64,000 nucleotides of DNA from an uncultured Paracoccaceae bacterium (GTDB taxonomy: Bacteria; Pseudomonadota; Alphaproteobacteria; Rhodobacterales; Rhodobacteraceae): contig CANLPZ010000001.1 in assembly GCA_947493145.1 (NCBI GenBank), forward strand, positions 1,144,501 to 1,208,500, in the 5' to 3' direction. Below the pieces are notes generated by a model. It did not search any database, was not told the DNA's origin, and was given only the letters and a program-made list of their open reading frames with translations. The first letter of the stretch is position 1. The number at the start of each line of letters is the position of its first letter. Shown here piece by piece: positions 45,447-55,989 of the stretch. The position numbers and the translations under genes are program-made.

Positions 45447-48410
45447 TTATTGCTGTTCAGGAACCAAAATATCGCGTTTTCCGACGTGGTTCGCAGCGGA
45501 AACAAGACCTTCGTCTTCCATCTGTTCCACCAATTTCGCTGCTTTGTTGTACCCGATGGATAATTTCCGTTGGATATAACTGGTCGAACACTTGCGATCT
45601 TTGATCACGATTGCAACGGCTTGATCATACAGCGCATCTTCACCATTTGTGTTTCCGCCAAGCCCAAGCACCAAATCAATTGCGCTTTCTTTATCGTCAT
45701 CGGGACCTTCAACAACGCCCGACATATATTCCGGCGGGCCAAAGGCCTTGAGGTAGTTCACAATTTCTTCGACTTCTTCGTCAGAACAGAACGGCCCATG
45801 GACACGGGTGATTTTCGCACCACCCGCCATATAAAGCATGTCACCCATACCCAGCAACTGTTCAGCGCCCTGTTCACCAAGGATCGTCCGGCTGTCAATT
45901 TTCGACGTCACTTGGAACGAAATCCGCGTTGGGAAGTTCGCTTTGATCGTACCGGTAATAACGTCAACCGACGGACGCTGCGTCGCCATGATCAAATGAA
46001 TACCAGACGCACGTGCCATCTGCGCTAGGCGTTGGATACAGGCTTCGATTTCTTTGCCTGCGACCATCATTAGGTCGGCCATTTCGTCCACCACGACAAC
46101 GATGAACGGCAACACTTCGGGTGCAAATTCTTCGGTCTCGAACACCGGTTCTCCGGTGTCATCGTCAAAACCGGTCTGAACTGTTCGGCTGAACATTTCG
46201 CCTTTGGCAAGCGTTTCGCGAACGCGCGCGTTATACCCTTCGATATTCCGGACGCCCATTTTCGACATCTTGCGATACCGGTCTTCCATTTCGCCCACGA
46301 CCCATTTCAACGCGACAACCGCTTTTTTCGGGTCGGTCACAACAGGTGACAACAGATGCGGGATACCGTCATAAACTGACAATTCCAACATTTTAGGATC
46401 GATCATAATCATCCGGCATTCTTCGGGTGAAAGCTTGTACAGAAGGGACAAAATCATCGTGTTGATCGCGACGGATTTACCTGAACCGGTTGTCCCCGCA
46501 ATCAAAAGGTGCGGCATCTTTGCCAAATTCGCGACGATAGGGTCACCCCCAATGTCCTTACCCAATGCCAATGGCAATCGCATGGAGCTGTCCCCAAAAT
46601 CGCGCGCAGACAGCACTTCGCGTAGAACACACATTTCGCGGTTTTCATTTGGCAATTCGATACCAATCACCGAACGACCAGGAACAGTGGAAACACGTGC
46701 AGAAATTGCAGACATCGACCGCGCGATGTCGTCGGCCAACCCAATAACGCGGCTGGCCTTCAAACCTGGGGCGGGTTCCAGTTCATACATCGTCACAACC
46801 GGACCAGGACGGACCGAAACGATTTCGCCTTTGATGCCATAGTCATCCAACACATTTTCCAACATACGCGCATTTTCTTCTAACGCTTCGTCGGACAAAT
46901 GGTGGCGTTCGACCACGCTTGGGTTCGTTAGCAAATTCAAAGGTGGCAGTTCGTATTCCACCTTTGGTGTGTCATCGAATTGCAAGGAAGGTTGCGCTTC
47001 GGCCTTTGCTTTTTTCGATGGAACAACCGGCTTGCGAATAGGATGCTGGACCACCGATTTTGGTTCAGCAACCGGCGGTGTTTGAACTGGCACTGCCGCC
47101 GGTGTGTAGGGTGCGATGGGTTCGACCGGTTCCAACACGGGATCTGCGTCCTGTATCATCGGGGCATCTTGCACCATTGGTGCCGCGCCAGTTGCTGTCA
47201 CCGGAGGCTCCGCGATTTCGGTCACGGCTTCGACGTGCGCTTGTTGTTCGGTGTTTAGAACAAGAGGCTGTGGACCGCGACGCGCGGCCAATTGTGGTTC
47301 AACGCGTGGCGGAATAACGGAAGGACCGCGAACGCGTGACTTGATAACGTCGGAAATTTTTTCCTTGATACGCTCCTCTGACGGTACATCATCCAATTCA
47401 GCGGTAAGCGGCGGTTCTTCGACCAACTCAGGGGTCAGATCGGCCTCTTTGCGTTTAAACATTCCGCCCAAAATGCCTGAATGCTGCGGCTTCACAGGTT
47501 CGGGCTGTTGCATCGACACAGGTGGTTCCGCGACCAAGGACGTGACTTGCGGCGCATCAGCCGCGGAATGCATTGGCGGTTCGACTGTCGGCATCACAGG
47601 ATTAGCGCGAACAACCGCTGCAACGCGTTGTGCTTCGGTGGGTTCTGGTACTGCAGCGGCTGCGGCCATTTCTGCGGCGTATGCCTGTTTTTCGGCACGT
47701 GCGACTTCGCGACGTTGCTGGTGATTTGACGCCATTATTTTGGCTTTTGCTGCTGCACTTTGCGCACCACGACCAATCAACCGCATGATCAAATCGTAAA
47801 TCAGTATCATTCCAACGAACAAGAACCGTCCAAAACGACGCAACTCCGGCATCGTAAAGCCAAGCACAAAGGCCCCCATCGCCAAAATACCAAAACCGGT
47901 CAAAATTGACATCAGCTTGGCACCAAAGGCTGCTTTGATCGGTAAAATTGTCAGTGCCACGGCCAACACCGTGTCCCCGAATAACCCACCCAAACCGAAA
48001 CTATGCGTCCATGATACCGACGGCGCGAGCGTCGACGCGTAGACAGACAAAAGAGCGATCGCAATCGGTGCAAAAATCAGGCGGCCGATGGCACGTTCAG
48101 CCCCGCGATGAAATGCAATCCGTGCGCCCCAAACCATCAAGACAATGGGCACACCCCATGCGCCCCAGCCGACGATCATGAACAATGGCGATGCCAATGA
48201 TGCGCCAAACCGACCCAATAGGTTTTGAACCGGTGCATCTGTGGCTGAAATCCAACTTGGATCATCTGGGTGATAAGACCAGATCATCATGGCCGCCAAA
48301 AATCCAAGAACCATCATTGCGATGCCAATCAATTCGGTCGAACGTTTTTCAATCGCCGCCTGCATGTTGCTGTCTAACAATGGATCGCGTTGTCGTGCCT
48401 GATACGCCAT
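45447..48410 (-). CDS. ftsK: DNA translocase FtsK
   Basis: 987 residues. Four N-terminal membrane segments (to about residue 210), a long proline/alanine/glutamate-rich linker, then the RecA-like motor with Walker [17 protein letters not shown] and Walker [17 protein letters not shown], and a C-terminal gamma winged helix ([20 protein letters not shown]) that reads KOPS sites. It coordinates chromosome dimer resolution with division at the septum. 13 nt after the aminotransferase gene. Confidence 0.96.
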   Translation of the reverse strand: MAYQARQRDPLLDSNMQAAIEKRSTELIGIAMMVLGFLAAMMIWSYHPDDPSWISATDAPVQNLLGRFGASLASPLFMIVGWGAWGVPIVLMVWGARIAFHRGAERAIGRLIFAPIAIALLSVYASTLAPSVSWTHSFGLGGLFGDTVLAVALTILPIKAAFGAKLMSILTGFGILAMGAFVLGFTMPELRRFGRFLFVGMILIYDLIMRLIGRGAQSAAAKAKIMASNHQQRREVARAEKQAYAAEMAAAAAVPEPTEAQRVAAVVRANPVMPTVEPPMHSAADAPQVTSLVAEPPVSMQQPEPVKPQHSGILGGMFKRKEADLTPELVEEPPLTAELDDVPSEERIKEKISDVIKSRVRGPSVIPPRVEPQLAARRGPQPLVLNTEQQAHVEAVTEIAEPPVTATGAAPMVQDAPMIQDADPVLEPVEPIAPYTPAAVPVQTPPVAEPKSVVQHPIRKPVVPSKKAKAEAQPSLQFDDTPKVEYELPPLNLLTNPSVVERHHLSDEALEENARMLENVLDDYGIKGEIVSVRPGPVVTMYELEPAPGLKASRVIGLADDIARSMSAISARVSTVPGRSVIGIELPNENREMCVLREVLSARDFGDSSMRLPLALGKDIGGDPIVANLAKMPHLLIAGTTGSGKSVAINTMILSLLYKLSPEECRMIMIDPKMLELSVYDGIPHLLSPVVTDPKKAVVALKWVVGEMEDRYRKMSKMGVRNIEGYNARVRETLAKGEMFSRTVQTGFDDDTGEPVFETEEFAPEVLPFIVVVVDEMADLMMVAGKEIEACIQRLAQMARASGIHLIMATQRPSVDVITGTIKANFPTRISFQVTSKIDSRTILGEQGAEQLLGMGDMLYMAGGAKITRVHGPFCSDEEVEEIVNYLKAFGPPEYMSGVVEGPDDDKESAIDLVLGLGGNTNGEDALYDQAVAIVIKDRKCSTSYIQRKLSIGYNKAAKLVEQMEDEGLVSAANHVGKRDILVPEQQ

Positions 48411-48423
48411 ACTTTACCTCGTC

Positions 48424-49602
48424 TTACGTGTACAATCGGTCGCGAATTAGGGTCAGTCCGCGCCGTGTCTCTTCTTTTGGGGCGACAAGAGCCACCCGTA
48501 TAAAGGCCTGTCCGGGATTATACCCGTCGACCGTGTGGGATAGGTAGGATCCGGGAAGAACCCGAACGCCATCCTTTGTCCACAAATCCAATGCTGCTTG
48601 TTCCCCGTCGTTGACAGGGAGCCACAAGAAAAAACCTGCCGGTGGTGAAACATATCCGTTCACACCTGCAAAAATTTCGTCAGCCATGTCGAATTTTTCC
48701 GCGTAAAGTGCGCGGTTTTCAATCACATGATCTTCGTCGCTCCAAACCTTTGCCGATACCCGTTGAACAGGGCCAGGTAAGGGCGCGCCCGCATAGGCGC
48801 GCAAGGATTTAATCCGTTTTATGTTTTCCGGCCCCGACGCGACAAATCCGCTGCGTAACCCCGGGAGGTTTGATCGCTTTGACAAAGAATGGAACACGAC
48901 AACACGTTCTGGGTCTGCTCCCACTTTGGCGGCTGCTTCCAAAGCTCCGACTGGCGGTGCGTCGCGATAAATTTCGGAATAACATTCATCGGCGAACACT
49001 TTAAAATCGTATTTTTCGGCCAAAGCCAGCAAAGTTTCGAAATACGATTGATCGGCGACCGACCCTTGCGGGTTCGCGGGCGAGCAAATGAATGCAATTG
49101 ATGTTTTGTTCAAAACATCGGCTGGTAAGGAACCAAAGTCTGGTAAATGTCCATTGCTGTTGTCGGCGTTCAAATAAACGGGCGTCGCGTCTGTCGACAA
49201 GGCACCGACACCGTAAACAGGATAAAACGGGTTGGGCGTCAAAACATTTGGATTGCCTTCAGGCGACAACGCCATTTGCGCATTGTACAATCCTTCGCGT
49301 GTCCCGTTTAGCGCCATGATTTGTGAATCGGCGTTTGTCGTGACACCGTAACGGCGTTTAATCCAATCCGAAATTGCGCCACGTAATTCTGCGATCCCGT
49401 GATTGTCCGGATAGTTGTTGAATTCTGCAGCATGTTCCGCCAACGCATCTGGCACCCACGTTGGAAACGGGTGCTTTGGCTCTCCGATGGTCATGTTCAC
49501 AACACCACCGTCTGGCGCAACGCCAGCTGCATGGGGGTCTAACAAGGCGCGCAAACGCGGCCAAGTTGCCTCCGGTAGGTTGGAAAACCGCTCGGGGTAC
49601 AT
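48424..49602 (-). CDS. Class I/II aminotransferase, DapC-like
   Basis: 392 residues from ATG 49602 (GAGG upstream); the longer frame to 49749 would begin in a non-conserved stretch. PLP lysine in FHSLSKRSNLPGLRSGFVA, plus NPFYPVYGVGALST and FICSPANPQGSVADQSYFE. The closest functional class is succinyl-diaminopimelate transaminase (DapC), though broader amino-acid transaminase activity is possible. Precedes ftsK, as in relatives. Confidence 0.85.
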   Translation of the reverse strand: MYPERFSNLPEATWPRLRALLDPHAAGVAPDGGVVNMTIGEPKHPFPTWVPDALAEHAAEFNNYPDNHGIAELRGAISDWIKRRYGVTTNADSQIMALNGTREGLYNAQMALSPEGNPNVLTPNPFYPVYGVGALSTDATPVYLNADNSNGHLPDFGSLPADVLNKTSIAFICSPANPQGSVADQSYFETLLALAEKYDFKVFADECYSEIYRDAPPVGALEAAAKVGADPERVVVFHSLSKRSNLPGLRSGFVASGPENIKRIKSLRAYAGAPLPGPVQRVSAKVWSDEDHVIENRALYAEKFDMADEIFAGVNGYVSPPAGFFLWLPVNDGEQAALDLWTKDGVRVLPGSYLSHTVDGYNPGQAFIRVALVAPKEETRRGLTLIRDRLYT

Positions 49603-49739
49603 TAAATCTGCCTCTGTTTTACGGGATCGTTTCGCCCCGTTTCGGCCAGAATACCCGCGCGACCGCTGATTTGTCCAGAAAAAGCCTATTAATTTCGCAA
49701 GTTGGCCATATTGATTGTGGCCTTTTTGTCCCGCCCAGA

Positions 49740-49763
49740 AAAACCACAATATGTTGTGGTTTT
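49740..49763 (-). terminator. Terminator of the amidase gene
   Basis: AAAACCACAA / TTGTGGTTTT stem, 4-nt loop, with a T-run on the minus strand, 15 nt after the amidase stop. Confidence 0.8.
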
Positions 49764-49777
49764 ACGTCCATCAAACG

Positions 49778-51106
49778 CTATGACAGCGCACGCTCTACTG
49801 CTGACCCGACACGCAAAAGGCAATCTTCGGTCATTGGAGCGCCCATTAAACTGACGCCGGTCGATGGTAATCCCGTCGGAAGTGTCAAAACAGCGAGCCC
49901 CATCAAATTGCCAATGCGCGTATTTCGAAGTGCCATCAAGTTTCGTTCTGTAAAATAATCCAGATCGCCCGCCAATGCAGCTAATTTGGGTGGCATTATT
50001 GGACAAGTCGGAACCAGAACAGCATCAAATTCCAAGGTTTGCGCCAAGTATTGGTGACGAAGTTCGCGAAGCTTCTGCCATGCTTTGATATGGTCTACGG
50101 CTGAAAATTCCATTCCACCTTGAAACCGTTCACGTACAGCTTGGAACATCGCATCGGGGTTTGCTTCAATTTCGGCCGCCCAAGTTGCATAGGCTTCGGG
50201 CGCAAACAACGCCCCGGACAGTGGCAAGGCCTCTTCAACGGAGGGTACCGTTATCCGCTGAACGGTTGCGCCAGCCGCTTCGATCCGATCGACTGCGCTT
50301 GAAAAACCGGCAACAACTGGATCTTCCGCCCCCTCAAATGCCACGCTTTCACATACAGCGAATTTCAGATTTTGAATGTCGGCACCAGATAAATCAGGTG
50401 CTTTGCGTCCTTCTAACACTGCTAAAATTTCGGCAGCGTCTTCGACTGAACGCGTCAAAGGTCCGATGGTGTCAAAGCTCGCGCACAAAGGCAAAACACC
50501 GTCACAGCTTACACGGCCTGCTGTTGTTTTTAGCCCAACCAGATCGTTCCAAACGGATGGAACACGCACTGATCCACCCGTATCAGAACCGATACCAGCT
50601 GCGGCCAAACCAAACGCAACACTGGTGGCCGCGCCAGATGATGACCCGCCTGCGACAGCATCGTGATCGTTTCGACACGGCGGGCTTGCCGTCACAGGAT
50701 TGTACCCAAGGCCAGAAAACGCCAGTTCTGTTTGATGCGTTTTTCCAAGACAAACCAACCCTGACGAAGTCGCATTCGCGAGCACGCGCGCATCGTTGTT
50801 TGGGACACGGTTTTTTAACAATGCAGACCCGTGTTCTGTTGCGGTTCCGGCTGTATCAAACAGGTCTTTCCATGATATCGGCACACCATCGAGCAACCCC
50901 AAACGGAAACCAGATTTCGCCCGTTCTGAAGCGGCTGTCGCTTCGGCAATTGCGCGGTCAGCCGTCAAACGCGCGTAAATACGATCCCCAAAGTCATGAG
51001 TTTCGATCGCGTTTAGGTATGTGTGGGTCAGATCAACGGGATCTATTTCCCCTGCCCCAATCTTGCGCCCCAAATCGCTTGCCGTCATCCAAAGCCAATC
51101 TTGCAT
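49778..51106 (-). CDS. Amidase-signature family protein
   Basis: 442 residues from ATG 51106 after AGGGG. The Lys-cisSer-Ser triad is visible: lysine in PISWKDLFDTAG, serines in AVAGGSSSGAATSVAFG and SDTGGSVRVPS. Hydrolyses amide bonds. It lacks GatA-specific features and has no gatB/gatC neighbours, so it is unlikely to be the tRNA amidotransferase subunit. Divergent from the hydroxylase gene. Confidence 0.88.
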   Translation of the reverse strand: MQDWLWMTASDLGRKIGAGEIDPVDLTHTYLNAIETHDFGDRIYARLTADRAIAEATAASERAKSGFRLGLLDGVPISWKDLFDTAGTATEHGSALLKNRVPNNDARVLANATSSGLVCLGKTHQTELAFSGLGYNPVTASPPCRNDHDAVAGGSSSGAATSVAFGLAAAGIGSDTGGSVRVPSVWNDLVGLKTTAGRVSCDGVLPLCASFDTIGPLTRSVEDAAEILAVLEGRKAPDLSGADIQNLKFAVCESVAFEGAEDPVVAGFSSAVDRIEAAGATVQRITVPSVEEALPLSGALFAPEAYATWAAEIEANPDAMFQAVRERFQGGMEFSAVDHIKAWQKLRELRHQYLAQTLEFDAVLVPTCPIMPPKLAALAGDLDYFTERNLMALRNTRIGNLMGLAVLTLPTGLPSTGVSLMGAPMTEDCLLRVGSAVERALS

Positions 51107-51184
51107 ACGGGTCCCCTTTTTTTCCGACGGTAGCGCCACCGCGCCGCATGGACAATCCTATGCCTTTAGTCGTAGGAAAAATTC

Positions 51185-52408
51185 ATGAATAAAAACAGCG
51201 ACATTATTATCGTCGGCGGCGGGTTGAACGGCCTAACGCAAGCTTTGGCTTTGGCAGACTATGGATTCAAAGTCATCGTTATTGACGCGCAGCCCCTACC
51301 AACGCATCGCGACCCTGAATTCGATGGGCGGGCGTATGCCTTGGCGTTGACGTCGGTTCGAATGCTGAAATTACTTGGTGTGTGGGCGGCGGTTGCGGAT
51401 CAAGCGCAGCCCATGAATGAAATAAAAGTCACAGACGGTCGGGCCGGCGAAGGACCATCCCCATGGTTTATGCATTTTGACCATCGCGAAGCCGGCGAAG
51501 GGCCGTTGGGTCACATGGTCGAAGACCGTCATATTCGCCATGCATTATTGGACGCCGTGGCGATCCATCCGAATGTCGAACACATCGCAGGCGAGACCGT
51601 CTTAATTCACATTGCCAACGAAACCGTGTCCGTCACACTTTCAAATGGATCGCAAAGAACCGGCAAACTTGTGATCGGGTGCGATGGTCGGAACAGCGCA
51701 ACAGCGGTGCGCGCAGGCATCAAACGGAACGGGTGGGATTACGACCAGTCCGCCATTGTCACAGCAATTGCGCATGAAAAGCCACATCACGGCATCGCAC
51801 ATCAGTTTTTCATGCCGACGGGGCCATTGGCAATATTACCGTTAAAGAATGACACATCCGCAATCGTTTGGAGCCAACCACACGAAACAGCACGGGTGTT
51901 GGTCACCGGACCCGAAGCGCAATTCCTTGATGCGCTTCGCCCAGCCTTTGGCAGTTTCTTGGGTGAGATTTCTATCCGCGGGAAACGGTTTTCGTACCCA
52001 TTGGCGCTGTCGGTAGCCGAAGAATTCACCAGTGATCGCATGGCTTTGGTTGGCGACGCGGCCCATGGTATCCATCCCATTGCGGGCCAAGGGCTGAACG
52101 CAGGACTCCGCGACATTGCGGCTTTGACCGAAGTATTGGTCGCAGCAAAACGACGCGGCGAAGATATTGGCACAAAAGCTGTTTTAGACCGATATGTTCA
52201 ATGGCGCAGGTTCGATGTGACATCTTTGTCGGCGGCGACAGATGGGTTCAATAGATTGTTTTCAAACGACAACCCGATTTTGCGCGGCCTTCGTGATTTT
52301 GGGATGGGCGCGATTGGTGCGATGCCAAAGCTTCGACAAAACTTTATCCGCGAAGCCGCTGGGTTAACCGGTGATTTACCGCGCCTCATGCAAGGCAAAC
52401 AAATTTAG
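51185..52408 (+). CDS. UbiH/UbiF-family FAD-dependent hydroxylase
   Basis: 407 residues. FAD motifs [17 protein letters not shown] at the start, the DG motif VIGCDGRNS and the GD motif [18 protein letters not shown]. The family adds ring hydroxyls in ubiquinone synthesis. Which position (C5, C6, C1) is modified cannot be told. Its stop overlaps the Trm112-like stop by 4 nt. Confidence 0.9.
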   Translation: MNKNSDIIIVGGGLNGLTQALALADYGFKVIVIDAQPLPTHRDPEFDGRAYALALTSVRMLKLLGVWAAVADQAQPMNEIKVTDGRAGEGPSPWFMHFDHREAGEGPLGHMVEDRHIRHALLDAVAIHPNVEHIAGETVLIHIANETVSVTLSNGSQRTGKLVIGCDGRNSATAVRAGIKRNGWDYDQSAIVTAIAHEKPHHGIAHQFFMPTGPLAILPLKNDTSAIVWSQPHETARVLVTGPEAQFLDALRPAFGSFLGEISIRGKRFSYPLALSVAEEFTSDRMALVGDAAHGIHPIAGQGLNAGLRDIAALTEVLVAAKRRGEDIGTKAVLDRYVQWRRFDVTSLSAATDGFNRLFSNDNPILRGLRDFGMGAIGAMPKLRQNFIREAAGLTGDLPRLMQGKQI

Positions 52409-52590
52409 ACGTCGACCTTTCGCGCTTCATCAATCAACAATACTGGAATTCCCGCGCGGACTGGAAAGGCCAATTTCGCAGCCTTTGAAACCAGCTCTTG
52501 TGCATCAGCGTCATAGGATAAAGTGGTATGCGTTACGGGACACACGAGCGCTTCCAACATGCGCCGGTCCATTTCTTGCGGGTCAGTCAT
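52405..52590 (-). CDS. Trm112-like (YcaR-type) small protein
   Basis: 61 residues: [20 protein letters not shown] and [19 protein letters not shown] match the Trm112/YcaR family. Only one cysteine remains, so the zinc site of the eukaryotic protein is lost, as usual in this bacterial group. Its ATG shares a base with the stop of the LON-domain gene. Confidence 0.88.
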   Translation of the reverse strand: MTDPQEMDRRMLEALVCPVTHTTLSYDADAQELVSKAAKLAFPVRAGIPVLLIDEARKVDV

Positions 52591-53231
52591 TATTGCGGCC
52601 TTTCATCGGTATGCCCACCGCGGCAGGCAAATTCCATCAATGTTACAAGAGTTTCGCGGCGCGTTGAAAGGCTCGGCGCCTCCAGCAGCGCTTGTTTGTC
52701 TTCGTTGGAAAACGGGCACAACATAGACAACGAATTGATAAGCAACTCGTCGTCAGCTTCGGTCAAATTTTCCCAATCTGTTTTCAGCTCTTTGTCTTCG
52801 AAATAGCGTGACAGAATTTTCAAAAACCCGTCTTTGTCGAATTCGCGATCGTGTTCCGGTCCCCCCTTGTCGCGATCAAATCCGTCCCAGACAACTTTGC
52901 ATCGACGGTAGGGGGTGAACCCGTCGATTTCATTAACGACACGAAACCGCGAAATGCCGTTTAGCGTAATCATATACCGCCCATCATCCGTTTCGGAAAA
53001 GGACTTAATCCGACCCGCGCACCCAATTTGGTGTAACGCATTTTTTCCGTCTGGTGCTTCGAAAGTTTGAATCATCCCAATCAAACGTTCGCTGGTTTTA
53101 AGCGCATCATCAACCATCGCAAGATAGCGAGGTTCGAAAATATGGAGCGGCAATTGCGCACGCGGCAAAACAACAGCACCCGAAAGAGGAAAGATCGATA
53201 TCGTGTCCGGCAGTTCCAGAAAATTCATCAT
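52590..53231 (-). CDS. LON substrate-binding-domain protein
   Basis: 213 residues. LON N-terminal domain only: [55 protein letters not shown]. No ATPase or protease part. Stand-alone LON domains are thought to bind unfolded proteins. Follows cnoX and precedes the Trm112-like gene on one strand. Confidence 0.9.
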   Translation of the reverse strand: MMNFLELPDTISIFPLSGAVVLPRAQLPLHIFEPRYLAMVDDALKTSERLIGMIQTFEAPDGKNALHQIGCAGRIKSFSETDDGRYMITLNGISRFRVVNEIDGFTPYRRCKVVWDGFDRDKGGPEHDREFDKDGFLKILSRYFEDKELKTDWENLTEADDELLINSLSMLCPFSNEDKQALLEAPSLSTRRETLVTLMEFACRGGHTDERPQ

Positions 53232-53258
53232 AAGGATGAACCTAGTGCGCTTAAAGGT

Positions 53259-54182
53259 TTAGGCAAAGATCAAAGACGACAATTTGCGTCGACCGTTCAG
53301 TGCGATTGGGTCTTTCGCCTCCAGCGCGTCAAAGATGGTAAAAAGCTGTTGTTTTGCGGCACCATCGTTCCATTCGCGGTCTCGTTTAAACAGCTCCAAC
53401 AAACTATCAATGGCCGCTTCGGTTTCGCCCGCTGCATGCTGTGCTGTTGCAAGATCAAACCGCGCTTGGTGATTATCTGGATCTGAATCGACCGTTGCTG
53501 ACAATTCTGCCAAAGGTCCTGCCTTTGCGGCTTGTTTCGCAAGCTCCAGCTGCGCGAATGCGGCTTCGACCTCGGCTGTCTCAGATATTTCGGCAGGGAC
53601 ACCGTTCAACGTCGCTTCAGCTTGCTCGACTTGACCCAGCGCGATGTAACAACGGGCCAGTCCACCAAACGCAGCCGCATTCAACGGATCTTCGCCGATA
53701 ACAGCTTCGAACGTTTGTGCGGCGTCTTCAACTGCACCTTCCGACAACATGGTTTCGGCGGCGTCAATTGCATCACCAAGACCACCGTCCGCGGCTCCGC
53801 CACCCATGGCGACCAGCTTGTTAACGAACTCATCCAATTGCGATTGCGGCAACGCGCCCTGAAACATGTCAGCGATCTGACCTTTGAAAAACGCGACGAC
53901 CGTCGGGATCGATTGCATTGGCAAACCTTGCTGCGCAAGCATTTGAACCAAACGTTGGTTTTGATCCACGTCGATTTTGACCATTTTGACCGCGCCCTTG
54001 GCTTTGGTTACGGCGGCTTCCAACGCAGGTCCAAGCGTTTTGCATGGGCCACACCATGGCGCCCAAAAATCCACAATCACAGGAACCTCTTGGGACGCTT
54101 CAACCACGTCGGGCATAAAGCTGTCTTCAGTGCCGTCTTTGATCAAATCTGCGGGTGCTTCTGTTTGGCCAAGTTCCAACAT
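53259..54182 (-). CDS. cnoX: CnoX/YbbN-type thioredoxin with TPR domain
   Basis: 307 residues from ATG 54182 after AAAGGAG. Thioredoxin domain with an intact WCGPC active site (DFWAPWCGPCKTLGPALEAA), then a tetratricopeptide-like half (FGGLARCYIALGQVEQAEAT). CnoX hands substrates to GroEL and protects against overoxidation; here the WCGPC cysteines suggest redox activity too. It heads a minus-strand trio with the LON and Trm112-like genes. Confidence 0.9.
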   Translation of the reverse strand: MLELGQTEAPADLIKDGTEDSFMPDVVEASQEVPVIVDFWAPWCGPCKTLGPALEAAVTKAKGAVKMVKIDVDQNQRLVQMLAQQGLPMQSIPTVVAFFKGQIADMFQGALPQSQLDEFVNKLVAMGGGAADGGLGDAIDAAETMLSEGAVEDAAQTFEAVIGEDPLNAAAFGGLARCYIALGQVEQAEATLNGVPAEISETAEVEAAFAQLELAKQAAKAGPLAELSATVDSDPDNHQARFDLATAQHAAGETEAAIDSLLELFKRDREWNDGAAKQQLFTIFDALEAKDPIALNGRRKLSSLIFA

Positions 54183-54280
54183 CACGGGCTCCTTTGTCTT
54201 GTTGACGCCTATATGTGAGGTTTTTCGGCAAAGTCCAAGGGGAAGCGACAAGATTCAACTGATTATCGAAAGGATACGCC

Positions 54281-55540
54281 TCATTGCCCCGCTACTTTAC
54301 GGGCCTTTGTCATCAAAAACACGCGTTCCAAGTCGTTTTGTGACAGGTTAATCGCGCGGTCGAAATCCAGCGCTGCGCGTGCGTTCATCCCAGCGCGCGA
54401 ATACATGTCAGCACGCGCTGCAAAAAATGGTTGGTAATTGTCTAACACACCAGTTTTGCCAATCGCGTCAAGTTTCGCCAAACCCGCTGTGACGGAGTCG
54501 GCATAAGACAATGCGACAGCGAAATTCATTTCAACGATCGGCGAAGGCTGAACCGAATTGAGAATACGATACAGTGCGGCGATCTGCGACCAATCTGTTT
54601 CGACCCAACTTTTAGATTCGGCATGAATGCCGCTGATCGCAGCCTGTAATTGGTAAGGCCCGACGGCCCCGCGTGGGAGCGTTTTTTTGATAAGATCAAT
54701 GCCTTCTTCGATTTGAAGCTTGTCCCATTTTCCGCGATCCTGATGTTCCAACGGGACGTAGTTTCCGCTGGCATCAACGCGTGCATAACGACGCGCATCC
54801 GTTATTAACATTAGCGAAAGAAGCCCCGAAATTTCAGGAATTTCTGGCATCAGTTTCGTCATGATCCGCGCGAGCCTTATGGCTTCGTTGCTAAGTGATA
54901 TACGCATCAATGATGCCCCTGCGCGTGCGGAATAACCTTCGTTGAAGATTAAATAAATCACCTTCAGGACGGACCCTAAACGTTCTGGCAACATGTCCCG
55001 TTCAGGAACTTGATAGGGGATACCAGCGACTTTGATTTTGTTTTTTGCGCGAACCAAACGCTGGGCCATTGTTTTAGGTTTATCCAGAAACGCCGCGGCA
55101 ATTTCGTCGGTCGTTAAGCCGCCCAACGTTCGCAATGTCAGCGCAATACGGGCTTTTTCATCCAACGCAGGGTGGCAGCAGGTAAAAATCATCTGCAACC
55201 GTTCGTCAGAAATTGTTGGCGCGTCTTTGTGCTGCATGGCCTCTTCTTGTTCCAATTGGGTGATATATGCGATCTCTTTGGATTTTGCGACGAAATTCTG
55301 ATCGCGCCTTAGCCGATCAATCGCTTTGCGGCGTGCGGTCGTAATCAACCACGCGGCGGGCACGTCAGGTATCACCTTTTGCCAGTGTTCCATGGCAATG
55401 ATCATTGCGTCTTGCAAACAATCCTCGGCCAATTGCATATCGCCAAAGGATTTCGTTAATGACGCTAGAATGCGCCCCCATTCCTCGCGAACGATATCCT
55501 GGATGACACGTTCGACAGGGCGCGGGGGCATCACTGACAT
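54281..55540 (-). CDS. ECF42-type RNA polymerase sigma factor with C-terminal TPR-like domain
   Basis: 419 residues. Sigma-2 (AEDCLQDAMIIAMEHW, ITTARRKAIDRLRRDQ) and sigma-4 (RIALTLRTLGGLTTDEIAAA) are followed by a long helical C-terminal extension (to 419) that is obligatory for function in studied ECF42 members. The group is found beside YciI/DGPF proteins, as here, with no anti-sigma gene. Its start follows the YciI stop without a gap. Confidence 0.9.
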   Translation of the reverse strand: MSVMPPRPVERVIQDIVREEWGRILASLTKSFGDMQLAEDCLQDAMIIAMEHWQKVIPDVPAAWLITTARRKAIDRLRRDQNFVAKSKEIAYITQLEQEEAMQHKDAPTISDERLQMIFTCCHPALDEKARIALTLRTLGGLTTDEIAAAFLDKPKTMAQRLVRAKNKIKVAGIPYQVPERDMLPERLGSVLKVIYLIFNEGYSARAGASLMRISLSNEAIRLARIMTKLMPEIPEISGLLSLMLITDARRYARVDASGNYVPLEHQDRGKWDKLQIEEGIDLIKKTLPRGAVGPYQLQAAISGIHAESKSWVETDWSQIAALYRILNSVQPSPIVEMNFAVALSYADSVTAGLAKLDAIGKTGVLDNYQPFFAARADMYSRAGMNARAALDFDRAINLSQNDLERVFLMTKARKVAGQ

Positions 55541-55894
55541 TTATTCGTCCCAGACAATAATTGGGCGAATTTCGATGCGACCATAAGTGGCTGTTGGAAT
55601 CATCGCTGCGTAGCTCGCAGCCTCGTCCAAATCTGCACAATCCAGCAAATAGTAGCCGCCCAATTGCTCTTTGGTTTCGGCGAAAGGTCCATCAACGAGC
55701 TCGGTTTTGCCGTCGCGAACAGTCAATGTGGACGCAGTAGCAATCGGTTGTAGCGCATCAGCAGATACAAGTTTGCCGTCTTCGCGAACTTTGTTGGTAA
55801 AATCCTGATACCCCTTCATAAACGCAGGCCATTCGTCTGTACCTGGTTGTGGGCCATCGTTTTCGTTTGAATAGATTAGTAGTAAATATTGCAT
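55541..55894 (-). CDS. YciI/DGPF-domain protein, ECF42 partner
   Basis: 117 residues from ATG 55894, seven bases after GGAG. YCII fold starting MQYLLLIYSNEN with the signature ELVDGPFAETKEQLGGYYLL. The partners are the usual target operon of ECF42 factors and may be small enzymes; the activity is unknown. First gene of the operon with the sigma factor. Confidence 0.9.
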   Translation of the reverse strand: MQYLLLIYSNENDGPQPGTDEWPAFMKGYQDFTNKVREDGKLVSADALQPIATASTLTVRDGKTELVDGPFAETKEQLGGYYLLDCADLDEAASYAAMIPTATYGRIEIRPIIVWDE

Positions 55895-55914
55895 GTTCAT
55901 TCTCCTCGTGTTGG

Positions 55915-55936
55915 GCAAGGCCAACCATGGCCTTGC
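55915..55936 (-). promoter_or_regulatory. Hairpin in the yciI-ecf42 5' UTR
   Basis: Perfect 9-bp stem GCAAGGCCA / TGGCCTTGC with a 4-nt loop, directly ahead of the ribosome-binding site GAGGAG. Confidence 0.5.
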
Positions 55937-55945
55937 TACATATCA

Positions 55946-55972
55946 GACGAATGACAATTCGCGAAATCTACA
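55946..55972 (-). promoter_or_regulatory. Candidate ECF42-dependent promoter
   Basis: On the minus strand TGTAGA (55972-55967), 17-nt spacer and CGTC (55949-55946). The known ECF42 consensus in Streptomyces is TGTCGA with CGTC or CGAC; this differs at one base of the -35. The predicted start would fall just before the 5' UTR hairpin. Confidence 0.5.
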
Positions 55973-55989
55973 TCCACGGAAAATTTTTC

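Noticed and set aside
49702..49725. Plus-strand hairpin GGCCA-N9-TGGCC with T5
   Set aside because: No plus-strand gene ends upstream; only a 5-bp stem, probably chance.
50161..51192. 343-codon plus-strand open frame opposite the amidase gene
   Set aside because: Exact antisense of a well-conserved amidase; composition rich in Arg/Gln/His/Pro and no domain pattern, as expected from mirrored codon usage.
53532..54218. 228-codon plus-strand open frame opposite cnoX
   Set aside because: Antisense shadow of a thioredoxin-TPR gene with strong family motifs.
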